Origin: Rachicladosporium sp. CCFEE 5018
Lineage: Eukaryota; Ascomycota; Dothideomycetes; Cladosporiales; Cladosporiaceae
Assembly: GCA_002077045.2 (NCBI GenBank)
Contig: KZ111144.1
Span: 934,168 to 998,167, forward strand
Reading direction: 5' to 3'
DNA length: 64,000 nt
Shown here: piece after piece, positions 1 through 8,866 of the stretch
Layout: every line of letters starts with the position of its first letter
How positions within the stretch are numbered: position 1 is the stretch's first letter
The notes under the pieces: model-generated
The model's input: only the letters and a program-made list of their open reading frames with translations
What the model was told of the DNA's origin: nothing
Databases searched by the model: none
Position numbers and translations under genes: made by a program

Positions 1-2556
1 GAATTCCCCAGTGAGAGCGGTCTTGACAGGCACGCACCAGGCGGTGCGTCCAGCGCTCTTGCTCCTGGCAGCGCAGCTGGGAGCGGCATCTTGGGCGGTG
101 GACTCGGCTCCTCATCCAACAAATTCGACGATACGGTGCCGAGCAACGCGCCTGTGAGCGGCGCTCTGGGCACGGCGCCTATTCGCTCGAGCGAGCCTGA
201 GGCTGCGGGAATCGGTGGATCTCACCATGGCCGGGACGCTGCGCTCGCTGGTGGTGCAGGAGCTGCTGGACTCGGTGCTTACGAGGCGACAAAGCATCAC
301 GGTGAGCCTTCGTCCAGTGGTCTGACTGGAGGTCAGACTGCCCCGTCGAGCAGTCTTGGCGGGCAGAGTGCATTCCCGAGTTCGTCTCAGCCGCTAGCGA
401 GCTCTGGTCTGAGTGGTACCTCATCTGGACCCCTCAGTGGTTCGAGCACCACGCAGCCGCAGTCCTCTGGTCTCGGCTCTTCGTCTAGCCCACTTGGTAG
501 CTCCAGCACCACCCAGCCGCAGTCTTCCAACCATCACTACGGTCGCGACGCTGCACTCGCTGGTGGCGCAGGTGCCGCCGGTCTTGGAGCGTACGAGGCG
601 ACGAGGGATCACAACACACCCTCGTCCACCTCCACGGGCGGACCTCTGTCCAGCCATTCGCCTACCAGCGGAAGCGGTGTGCTGCCTACAGGCAGCTCAA
701 GCCAGCGAACGAACATGGACAGCATCGCTGACGCACCTCTGTCTGGCTCACAGCAAACACAGCCAGAGCATCACTACGGTCGTGACGCCGGTATTGCTGG
801 CGGCGCTGGCGCCTTGGGTCTAGGCGCGTACGAGGCGACCAAGAATCGTGATGCTCCCACATCATCTTCGACCGGCGGTATATCGAGCCATGCTCCGACC
901 ACCCAAAGCTCAAACATTGGCGGCACTACCTCCTCTGCACTACCGTCCAGCTCCACCCAGCAGCCCCAGCATCACTACGGCCGTGACGCTGGCCTAGCCG
1001 GTGGCGCCGGAGCAGCAGGCATTGGAGCCTATGAAGCCAACAAGCACCACGACTCCACCCATGCTCCAGTCGGCAGCACGCCACTGACCCAGGCCAGCCC
1101 AGCGACTCAAGCATCCGCCACTGGCCCCGCCTACGACAGCACACAGCCCAAGGAGCACCACTACGGCCGTGACGCCGCTGCCGTCGGAGGCGCAGGCGCA
1201 GCAGGCTACGCGGTCCACGAAGGCTTGGATGACAAGAAAGCTGAGAAGCTCGAAAAGAAGCACGAGAAGGAGATTGAGAAGGAGGAGAAGCATCACGCTA
1301 AAGACGAGAAGAAGCGCGAGAAGGAGGCCGAGAAGGAGGGCAAGAAGTACATGAAAGACTCTGAGCATGAGCATAACAAGTTGCATAAGGATGCGCCGGA
1401 GGAGAAGAAGCCGAGCTTGATTCATCGGATTCTGCATCCGGGGGAGAAGAAGCATGACGAGGCTGCTGTGGCTGGCGCTACTGGCGCAGGTGCTGCTGGT
1501 GCAACAGACGGCCGCCGCAGCACGTCCGATCGCCCCTACGGGCTCGAGCTCAAGGAGGCAGACGAGGCCCGCCATGCAGAGCATCAGCGTAAGCTTGAGC
1601 GCGATGGCGTGCTTGCTGGCACTGGTGTTGCTGGTGTTGGCGCTGCGGGTGCTGCTGCTGCCCACCACGGCTCGAGCTCCACTTCCGCAGCTCACGAGAA
1701 GCCAGGCACGATGTTCAACACCTCTGCTGGTGAGCACAATACGCCTTCCCACGGTACCGGTGCTGTAGGTACCGCGGGCGCTGCAGGGCTTGCGGGTACT
1801 GCAGCGGGTTACCACGGCCCTCAAGCTGGCGTCGTCACGACCGACGTTCCCAAGGCGCCGCTGAGCGAAGTCCAGCGTAACGCCGACCATGAGCTGAACA
1901 TCCCGCCTCCATCCATGGAGACGCACGTCACGCACCAACCCGGCGTCGTTACCGGCGATGTTCCCAAGGCGCCGCTCTCTGAGGTTCAGCACAACGCTGA
2001 TCGTGAGCTGAATATCCCGCCGCCATCTACGGAGCCTCATGTCACACACCAGCCTGGTGTCGTGACTGGTGATGTGCCCAAGGCACCCCTCTCCGAAGTC
2101 CAGCGTAACGCCGACCACGAGCTCAATCTCCCCGGCCAATCTTCCCATGGCCTCGGCGCCGGCAGCGCGGCGGGTGCAGGGACTGCAGCTGGTTTGGGCA
2201 GCTCACCTGGCCTCGGCCACTCATCCGGTCTCGGCAGCAGCACAGGAACAGGCAGCTCCGGCATCGTCACGGAGCCTCACACCGGTCTCCCCATGAACGT
2301 CGGTAAATACGGCGACGGACACGGTGGCACAGACGGCTCGTCGACCGTGCGTGGGTTCGAGAGTGAGGGTGGAGCTGGCAGCACTGGCACTGGGCTAGGC
2401 AGCACGACAGGTGTGGGTAGTTCGGGGACGGGCGTGGGCAGCTCTAGCACCGGCTTAGGAAGTGGCAGCACAACTCACCAGCCTCTTGCTGGTGAGACCG
2501 CGCCACATTCTGCGCACCACGGAAGCGCGGCGGGGAGTGGTTCGATGGGACTGTAA
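1..2556 (+). CDS. Gly/Ser/His-rich repeat protein with glycine-zipper-like blocks (5' end missing)
   Basis: The frame is open from the first base of the window, so the 5' end lies outside; 851 residues are visible, ending at TAA 2554-2556. Five blocks of the pattern HH-GRDA-LAGGAGA-GLGAYEA lie near nt 223-294, 532-603, 769-840, 970-1041 and 1156-1224, separated by Ser/Gln/Thr-rich linkers. These small-residue hydrophobic stretches resemble glycine zippers. A highly charged Lys/Glu helix-prone segment follows (nt 1228-1460). Three repeats of about 38 residues containing GVVT-DVPKAPLSEVQ then occur at about nt 1820-2140, before a Gly/Ser-rich tail. No enzymatic domain is visible. A structural, membrane-associated or stress-protective (LEA-like) role is only a guess. 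No ATG was chosen because the true start is not in the window. Confidence 0.75.
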   Translation, partial: EFPSESGLDRHAPGGASSALAPGSAAGSGILGGGLGSSSNKFDDTVPSNAPVSGALGTAPIRSSEPEAAGIGGSHHGRDAALAGGAGAAGLGAYEATKHHGEPSSSGLTGGQTAPSSSLGGQSAFPSSSQPLASSGLSGTSSGPLSGSSTTQPQSSGLGSSSSPLGSSSTTQPQSSNHHYGRDAALAGGAGAAGLGAYEATRDHNTPSSTSTGGPLSSHSPTSGSGVLPTGSSSQRTNMDSIADAPLSGSQQTQPEHHYGRDAGIAGGAGALGLGAYEATKNRDAPTSSSTGGISSHAPTTQSSNIGGTTSSALPSSSTQQPQHHYGRDAGLAGGAGAAGIGAYEANKHHDSTHAPVGSTPLTQASPATQASATGPAYDSTQPKEHHYGRDAAAVGGAGAAGYAVHEGLDDKKAEKLEKKHEKEIEKEEKHHAKDEKKREKEAEKEGKKYMKDSEHEHNKLHKDAPEEKKPSLIHRILHPGEKKHDEAAVAGATGAGAAGATDGRRSTSDRPYGLELKEADEARHAEHQRKLERDGVLAGTGVAGVGAAGAAAAHHGSSSTSAAHEKPGTMFNTSAGEHNTPSHGTGAVGTAGAAGLAGTAAGYHGPQAGVVTTDVPKAPLSEVQRNADHELNIPPPSMETHVTHQPGVVTGDVPKAPLSEVQHNADRELNIPPPSTEPHVTHQPGVVTGDVPKAPLSEVQRNADHELNLPGQSSHGLGAGSAAGAGTAAGLGSSPGLGHSSGLGSSTGTGSSGIVTEPHTGLPMNVGKYGDGHGGTDGSSTVRGFESEGGAGSTGTGLGSTTGVGSSGTGVGSSSTGLGSGSTTHQPLAGETAPHSAHHGSAAGSGSMGL

Positions 2557-2821
2557 AGAATACTTCATGACGACGATGGAGGGGGTGAGAAAAGGAAGAA
2601 TGTGACGTGGATTGGTGATGAGCGAGGGTCGTATGTACTGTGAGCGAGTTTGATGGCGTATAATGACATTTATTTCCCCCTCGGAATCTAGCAGTATGAC
2701 GCTCTCCATTCGTAGACTCTTCTCCAGGTCCCGCTGTCTTGCCCCTGCGTGCTAGACGGAGCTCGTTAGTCCCGCAGACGACTCCCGCTGCTAGCCTCTA
2801 ATTTCCTATCCTCCCAGCCTC

Positions 2822-5581
2822 TCAAACCACGATCCTCAAGCCCCCCTCCACAATAGCCCTAACCCGTTCCCCGAAGCCGCGGTTCTTACACTCCACTTCC
2901 ACTCCCCCGTCATCCCCCTTCCCTCCGAACCAGACGTTCGCTACGATGCTGTCGACCTTTACCTCAATACCTGGCACCGGAATCCCCATGCCATGCAACC
3001 TCGCCAACTCCTTCGCCTGCGCAATCTCATCCATGCCCTCCGCCCCCCTGGGCTCCGCGATAGGCGTCAAAGCCTCCTCTCCAAACTGACTCGACAAAAA
3101 CATCAACAGCGCATCCAGTCTCAATTCCGGCGTCGCGACGTGCAACGGATGTGGTTCCCCGTGGCTGTGAGGTGAAGAGGTATGTCGTATCGCCGCCGGG
3201 GAAGTTTCGACGGATAAGAGAACGGCCATGACGGCGTCCGCGATTGCGTCGTTGGCTGCGTTGCCGGGCCAGAGGAGGGTGTATTCACCTCCTGCGCTGC
3301 TGTCCGAGGAGCCGTGAGCGAGGATTTGAACGGCGGTGTCGGGGAGGGAGATGAGCTGGTCGCCTTCTTCGCCAGCTGTGGGAGAGGGAGAGGAGAGGGT
3401 GACGGCGCCGAAGGTTCCGCGGAGGGACCAGAGGATTAGGTCGAGGGAAGCCGCGGCGAGAGTTATGCGTTGGCGACAGGTTATCGTTGTTGTGGCTAAG
3501 CCGGCGTATTCCCTCAGATCGGCTGGGGACATGAGGGAGAGCTTGTGATCAGATTGCACCAATATCCCACTTATCGTCTGCGGATCGCCCTCTGCACGCG
3601 GCCGCTTTACATCACCGCCAATCGTCTCCCCGGTAGGAGTGTAAGTCGAAGCCAGCGACCCAACGACCTTAGCGACCTTGTCCCGGCGAAAAGGGATCCG
3701 CACTTCCTCGCAATTGGCCGGGGAGTACACTTTGAACTTCCCAAGCCCCAGCAGCCGCGAGCGCATGCGCATCATATTCCCCCTCTCGCCGTGAACGAGC
3801 ACGACGACGGGCGCGTTGACCTCCTCGATGAACGCCCGGTTTTCACTACCATCTACATGCGCCGCGAAACTGAATTCCTGCACCGTGCATCGCCGAGGGA
3901 TCATGGTCTTCTCTTCGCCCATCTTGCGGCCAGGGGCAAGGGAGGGGTTGTTGCGTTGTCCCATGACCGAGGGAATGGAATCGGGTTCTTTCATGATCTC
4001 CTTCGCCATTGTGCCTTCGACGCTGTAGCCAGTGATGACCACCCCGTTCTTTGGATCCGGAGCCCAGCGCTCCAGCAACGCGCGGGAAACGCCATTCTGC
4101 AGCATACCTGGTGAGGCGAGCATGATGCAGCCGCCTACATCGTCGAAGCGATCCAGACTCTTCAAGCTGCGAATGTGCTCGAAATCCCAGGGCCCGGTTG
4201 TGGCGCCAGAGTGGAGCTTAGAGCGAATGTTGTCGTTCATGCTGTCAATGTAGGTTTGGTAGACGACCATGCATTTGCGAGCTAGAGCGGAGGCGAAGTA
4301 TATTGGAAAGCGCTGGTACTCTGGATGTCGTGTCCAGTAGTCTTCCAGAATTAGCAGCAGTTCCTGGGCCATGCCTATGGCGAAGACGGGCATGAGGACT
4401 CTGCCGCCGCGGCCCAGGATCCCGGTGATGCTTTTCATGAGCGCGGTTTCGCGTTCGGCGCGGGGTATGTGCGTGCTGATGCCGAAGGTTGATTCGGTTA
4501 TCAGGCAGTCTACTTTCAGGCCGCGCGGGATGGTGGCGGGGATCAAGTGCCTGTCGTTCTCTCGGCTGTAGTCGCCGGTGAAGAGAATGCTGAGACCGGC
4601 AATTTCAATGAGATACATACACGCCCCCAACACATGTCCTGCAGGATACGGCGTGATCCTTATGCCTGCGTGAGTGTGCGTAGTGTTGAAGGAGATCGTC
4701 TGGATTTGCGGCAGAGTTTGCAAGACGTCTGCTTCGGTGTAGAGCTGAGCTATGGCGCCACCGTCGTTTGCTGAGGTCGATGTGGAGGAGGCTGGAGCGC
4801 GGTGGGTGTTGCTGACGCGGACGGAGTCTTGCATGAGCCATTTGTAGATTGCTTTTGTGGGGTGGGTCATGTAGGTGCGGCCTTTGAAGGGAGTTTTGGC
4901 GAGGACGTAGGGGAGGGAGGCGGCGTGGTCCATGTGGAAGCTGTGCATGCATTGTTAGTCCTCTCTCATACTGTGATTTACGTACTGATGTATCTCCCCT
5001 CGATCTCATGGCTTGACAGCAGAGCATGCAGGCAGGCAGCATGGCAGGACAGAATGAAACGGGAGAGGGTGGTGATGAAGGAGTTTCATACAATGGCTAT
5101 AGAGACTTGCTGGATTGCTTGACTTGATCAGTCAGTAGCATCTGCGCGTCTGGGGAGATGAGACAGTCTCGCTTTGCCATGGCCATGCTGCCTGCCCAAG
5201 GACTGGAAGAGTGACGAGGAAAGATGTGAAGATTGCCATGACATTCGAATCCATCGTCATGACACGCGTTAATTCCTTGTGGACGTGTTCCTCCTGATTA
5301 CGGGGCACGATCAAGTCCACTTACTGCGTAATCAGCAGCACGTCCACGGTGCCCAGATCAAACTCATCGTAAAATGGCAGTGCCGCTAGTCCATCGAAAG
5401 CCGGGTGTATACCAGCGTCCAGCATGACAGTCTTGCCCTTGTACTGTATGATGTGGCAGCTTCGGCCGACCTCGTTGCCGCCACCGAGGGCGAGGAACAT
5501 GAGCTCATCAGAGGGATCCACGGGGTCATCATTGTCGGCGGAGGGAGCGGAAGCGGAGGGGTGGGGGCGTTTGGTGGCCAT
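2822..5581 (-). CDS. ysh1: Cleavage/polyadenylation endonuclease YSH1 (CPSF-73), version A
   Basis: This is the mRNA 3'-end-processing endonuclease of the nuclear cleavage and polyadenylation factor. Exons are 5581-5325 and 4940-2822, with an intron at 4941-5324 (GTAAGT donor, CTAAC branch point, CACAG acceptor); together they encode 791 residues. The splice rebuilds LLIT-HFHMDH, giving the metallo-beta-lactamase zinc ligands H86, H88, D90 and H91. GHVLGA (H about 188) and TGDYS (D about 209) supply further ligands. The beta-CASP part shows ITESTFG, PVFAIGMAQE and VLVHGE, followed by the CPSF73-type C-terminal domain. Length fits the family. The start is the ATG at 5581, giving MATKRPHP, with a divergent promoter shared with TAF4. 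The intron is unusually long for this genome (384 nt). The partial version B at 16211-18292 differs at five residues in the shared part. Confidence 0.95.
5031..5196 (-). other. Inverted repeat inside the YSH1 intron
   Basis: Two 15-nt arms, GGCAGGCAGCATGGC at 5031-5045 and its exact reverse complement at 5182-5196, are separated by 136 nt within the 384-nt intron. The same arms occur in version B at 17742-17756 and 17893-17907, although bases between them differ. In RNA this would form a strong stem looping out the middle of the intron. That it affects splicing is inference. Confidence 0.6.
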
Positions 5582-5941
5582 GATGAGGTCGTCGCAGTCA
5601 GTCTTGTGCCACTCACAGCTGAGAAGTCACGTTGTGGTCCAGTATACGCGATGTTGAAACGCGAATAAAGTGAAGTGAAGTGAAGGCTGCAACTGAGGAG
5701 AAGCAGCGCGACGTTTGGCGAACTTCGGGACTTGCCGTGGCCTTCACATGTACCTCGTTCGCTTGATCACATACATCAACATCTGTATAAGCACTGGACG
5801 GAGAGACGCTGGCGTCAATTCTAACAACCCACAGCGACTGAGGAGACAACGCTTGACACATCAAAGGTCCTCCCCACGAGCATTCGAGCGCACTCAGGAA
5901 CACGCATCCGCCCGATGATATAACCGAACCACACATCCGCC
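5582..5941. promoter_or_regulatory. Divergent YSH1/TAF4 promoter, version A
   Basis: This 360-bp interval separates the divergent start codons of YSH1 (5581, minus) and TAF4 (5942, plus), so it must hold both promoters. No clear TATA box was recognised. Compared with 18293-18625 (version B, 333 bp) the centre has many substitutions and indels, while the bases just before the TAF4 ATG are conserved. Confidence 0.5.
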
Positions 5942-7783
5942 ATGGCCTACTCCCCTCCGCCGGCGCATCAGTACACCTACCCTCCACCACAGCAAAACGG
6001 ATCGCCAGCAGGCACCTCCGCCTTTCACCCTCCTCCAGCAAAGCGACAGCGCCTCTCCCCAGTCCCCGGCCCGCACCAACCCTACAACACCGGCAACGGC
6101 ACGCCAACCTACCACACCCCTCCATCAAATATCTCAAACGGCGGCAACCGCAACTATGGCCCCGGCTACCCTCCACCCTCGATCTACTCGCCGAGCGCCT
6201 ACACATCCCCCCCGCAAAGCGCCTTCAACACCCCGCAGCCCCATCCCTACCACTACCCGCAGAACCAGCAAGGCACATGGCAGTCGCAGCCCACCACGCC
6301 TGCGTCGGCGGTCCAACGCGCGAGTGCTGCTTCTCCACAGCAAAACAGCGCAATGATGCCGCCTCCACCACGCCCTAATAAGGAAGAGAAGGAGGAGAAG
6401 GTCGGCGTGGAGGATTTGGGTGATGCGCTGTTCGGCTCAGGCATCAACTTGAAGGACGAGGAGGCAGCGTTGTCGCGGAGCTATAGGGACAGCTTTGAGT
6501 CCAGCACCCTCAGCGGCGGCAACAGCTTCGATCTCCTGACTCAGTCCGCAAGTGCAGAGACACGGCAGGAGCATCTTAAGAAGATGCTGGGGAATCTTGC
6601 AGACCGCTTCGAGCAGTCTGATCTCGAAGTCGCTGCTAAGCGGCAAGCAGCTGCGCGCGCGAAAGCAGAGCGCGAGCAACACCATCTCAATAATCCATTC
6701 CTGCTCGGCAATGTTTTGCGATTGCGCGTGGATGGCCTTGCGCGGGAGGCAGGTGTGATGGTGGATGTGAATGGAATGTACGTCAAGAACCGGCCTGAAC
6801 CTGCCACACCTTCGGCGACCGTGATGATGAACGGGGATAAGACTGAGGGCGTGGTGCTGGCGGATAGCAAATTGGACCATGGGGTGCCTTTTGCGGATGT
6901 GTTGACCTTGATCTCACTGGCTGCGGGGGAGAGACTACGAGGGCTACTGGACGAGGCGCATGCGCTGGCGAGAGCAAGGAGGTATGGAGATCATGGCCGC
7001 ATACCGCCAGACTTCGCTCCTCTGGCAGCCACAGACGATACAGCGGACCGGCAGACCGAGCTCATCAAACCCGAACAACCCTCAGACTCCGCCTGGGACG
7101 CCCCCTCCACCTCGCAACCTCAGCCTCACTCCACCCACCCCTCCCCCTCCCCTCTGACCCTCCACCTCTCCTCCCTCCTCACCCGCGACCGCTCCCTCGA
7201 GACGGCCCGCCTCGCCCGCCGCGCCGCCCGCGCCTCCTCCACCCCCCTCGCCCCAGCCTCCGACTCCCTCCTCCCCGACGCGCTCCTCACAGCTCCCGCA
7301 GACGCCATCCCAGAAACGAAAATCACCAAAAAAGAGCAGCTCCGGCAGGCCAAAGAGGAGAAGAAGCGGAACGAGGAGACGCTGAGTAAGAGCACGAATC
7401 AGACTGCGAATATGATGGCGTTGGGGAAGAAGGGCAAGAAGTATGCTTGGATGAGCGGGGGCGCAGCGGGGGGGAGTGATGCGCTTGTCAATCGCTTCGA
7501 ACGTACGGCTGCTGCTGCATCCGCAACAGCCAGCGGGACGGTCACGCCGAAAGCCGAGCCTACGAACGGTAGTGGTGCCATGGGGGGTGTCACGGGCAGT
7601 GCAGCGGCGGCTGTGGGTGGAGGGGTGAAGGATGAGGGGAGGAAGTGGGGTGGTTGGAGTGAGGATGGGGTGCAGGGACGGGGGATCCAGGATCGGGATT
7701 GGGTGCTCGTTCTCGAGCGCGATGGACGAGAAGGCAAGGCTTTGCAGAAAGCTCTGCTCGGCTTGGGCAAAGATGGGAAGTGA
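5942..7783 (+). CDS. taf4: TFIID subunit TAF4, version A
   Basis: A single 613-residue exon. Residues 1 to about 145 are a disordered Pro/Tyr/Gln-rich activator-like region. DLGDALFGSG begins the conserved part, with a basic helix around LEVAAKRQAAARAKAE, then NPFLLGNVLRLRVDGLAREAG, and FADVLTLISLAAGERLRGLLDEA, matching the TAF4 C-terminal region containing the histone-fold/CCTD. TAF4 pairs with TAF12 in TFIID, the general RNA polymerase II initiation factor. A helix rich in KKEQLRQAKEEKKRNEE and a Gly/Ala-rich stretch precede the C-terminal GWVLVLERDG-like tail (DRDWVLVLERDGREGK). The ATG at 5942 follows the divergent promoter. Version B (18626-20473) is two residues longer because of a 6-nt insertion. 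Confidence 0.88.
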   Translation: MAYSPPPAHQYTYPPPQQNGSPAGTSAFHPPPAKRQRLSPVPGPHQPYNTGNGTPTYHTPPSNISNGGNRNYGPGYPPPSIYSPSAYTSPPQSAFNTPQPHPYHYPQNQQGTWQSQPTTPASAVQRASAASPQQNSAMMPPPPRPNKEEKEEKVGVEDLGDALFGSGINLKDEEAALSRSYRDSFESSTLSGGNSFDLLTQSASAETRQEHLKKMLGNLADRFEQSDLEVAAKRQAAARAKAEREQHHLNNPFLLGNVLRLRVDGLAREAGVMVDVNGMYVKNRPEPATPSATVMMNGDKTEGVVLADSKLDHGVPFADVLTLISLAAGERLRGLLDEAHALARARRYGDHGRIPPDFAPLAATDDTADRQTELIKPEQPSDSAWDAPSTSQPQPHSTHPSPSPLTLHLSSLLTRDRSLETARLARRAARASSTPLAPASDSLLPDALLTAPADAIPETKITKKEQLRQAKEEKKRNEETLSKSTNQTANMMALGKKGKKYAWMSGGAAGGSDALVNRFERTAAAASATASGTVTPKAEPTNGSGAMGGVTGSAAAAVGGGVKDEGRKWGGWSEDGVQGRGIQDRDWVLVLERDGREGKALQKALLGLGKDGK

Positions 7784-8866
7784 GCTTCTGCGCGCGGGTT
7801 AGGGGTGCTGGCGGTTGGGATGGCGACGGCGTCTTCGGCTTGATGCAGCGTCGCCGAGGGGTCTGTGGCCTTTGCTCGAGAGGAGGTTGGGCGAGCGCCT
7901 TGCGGCGAGAATGCGATGGTGGTGTTTAACTTTTAGCGTTTCGTATACGTGGGTGGACTGGTGAGATGGCTGGTAGGAAAGGGGCTGTAGGCTTAGTGCC
8001 GACAAGAAAGGAAGATTGGCGATCAGACTGAGCACAGCCGAGTAGAGCATAGCGGTGGGGAGGCGAAAGGGGGAGATTGGATATTCCCCAGCAGACGTGA
8101 CGATGGCGAATGGACGATGAGGCAGCAGACGGATACCCCGACATCAACTCAGCTTCTCACTGCCGACTCATCGTGCCTTTTCCCATGTTGGCTTGACATG
8201 TAGTGTCCCTTCCTAGAATCGCTCAACAAGCACAACTAAGCCCAACCAGAGGATTGCTCTCGACGTGTCAAAGATACATCGACCGATTCCAAGCGATTAT
8301 TCTACATTAAGGTATGTTATCATCACCCTCAACAACGCGCTAGTCCACACCGCGCCGCAACGATAGACAAACCCTCCATTCCCATCTCCATCCCTCCTTA
8401 TTGTCCAAATCTTCCTAACGCTCCTCAGCGGATTACGGCTCACCGCTGAGCTCTGAGCCCTGAGCCATCAACCCTTCATCATGCCCCCTTGCGAAGCGTT
8501 CGAGCCCGGAGGCTCTGATTCTTCGGGAGGAGCCACCGACTGGCCGTAAACGTGATATTGCTGCGCTGATGGCTCCGCGTACGCGGCTGGGCCAGCATGA
8601 TGAGAGTGTAGGTATTCCGCGTAGTGCGTATAACTCCTCTTTGCAGGCGGTCGTTCCGGGGAGCGAGGCCGCGGCGACCAGTCACGGATACCTTCGTAGC
8701 CAGCCATCTCACCAACAGCATCGCGCTGAATCCACCCACCCATCGCCCTAGCCTCGATTCCCACACCCGGAAGCCAGGTCCCAACCCGCCACAACAAATG
8801 CGGAATTTGTCTCCCCACTTCCCCACCACCCAGTACCCTCGCCGCGTCCGCAGCGCGAAGAACAGC
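7784..8866. other. Convergent interval between TAF4 and SPT20, version A
   Basis: This 1.08-kb interval holds the 3' flanks of TAF4 (+) and SPT20 (-). The first 300 bp are strikingly similar to 20474-20778 in version B (about eight differences counted). On the minus strand, 8468-8730 stays open and reads MAGYEGIRDWSPR and then RSYTHYAEYLHSHHAGP. It could be an extra 3' exon of SPT20 or chance. In version B a 14-nt net deletion breaks this frame, which argues against coding. Nothing else was recognised. Confidence 0.4.

Noticed and set aside
5132..5320. 62-codon frame inside the YSH1 intron
   Set aside because: The flanking exons splice perfectly to HFHMDH without it; the frame follows directly from the donor and lacks motifs.
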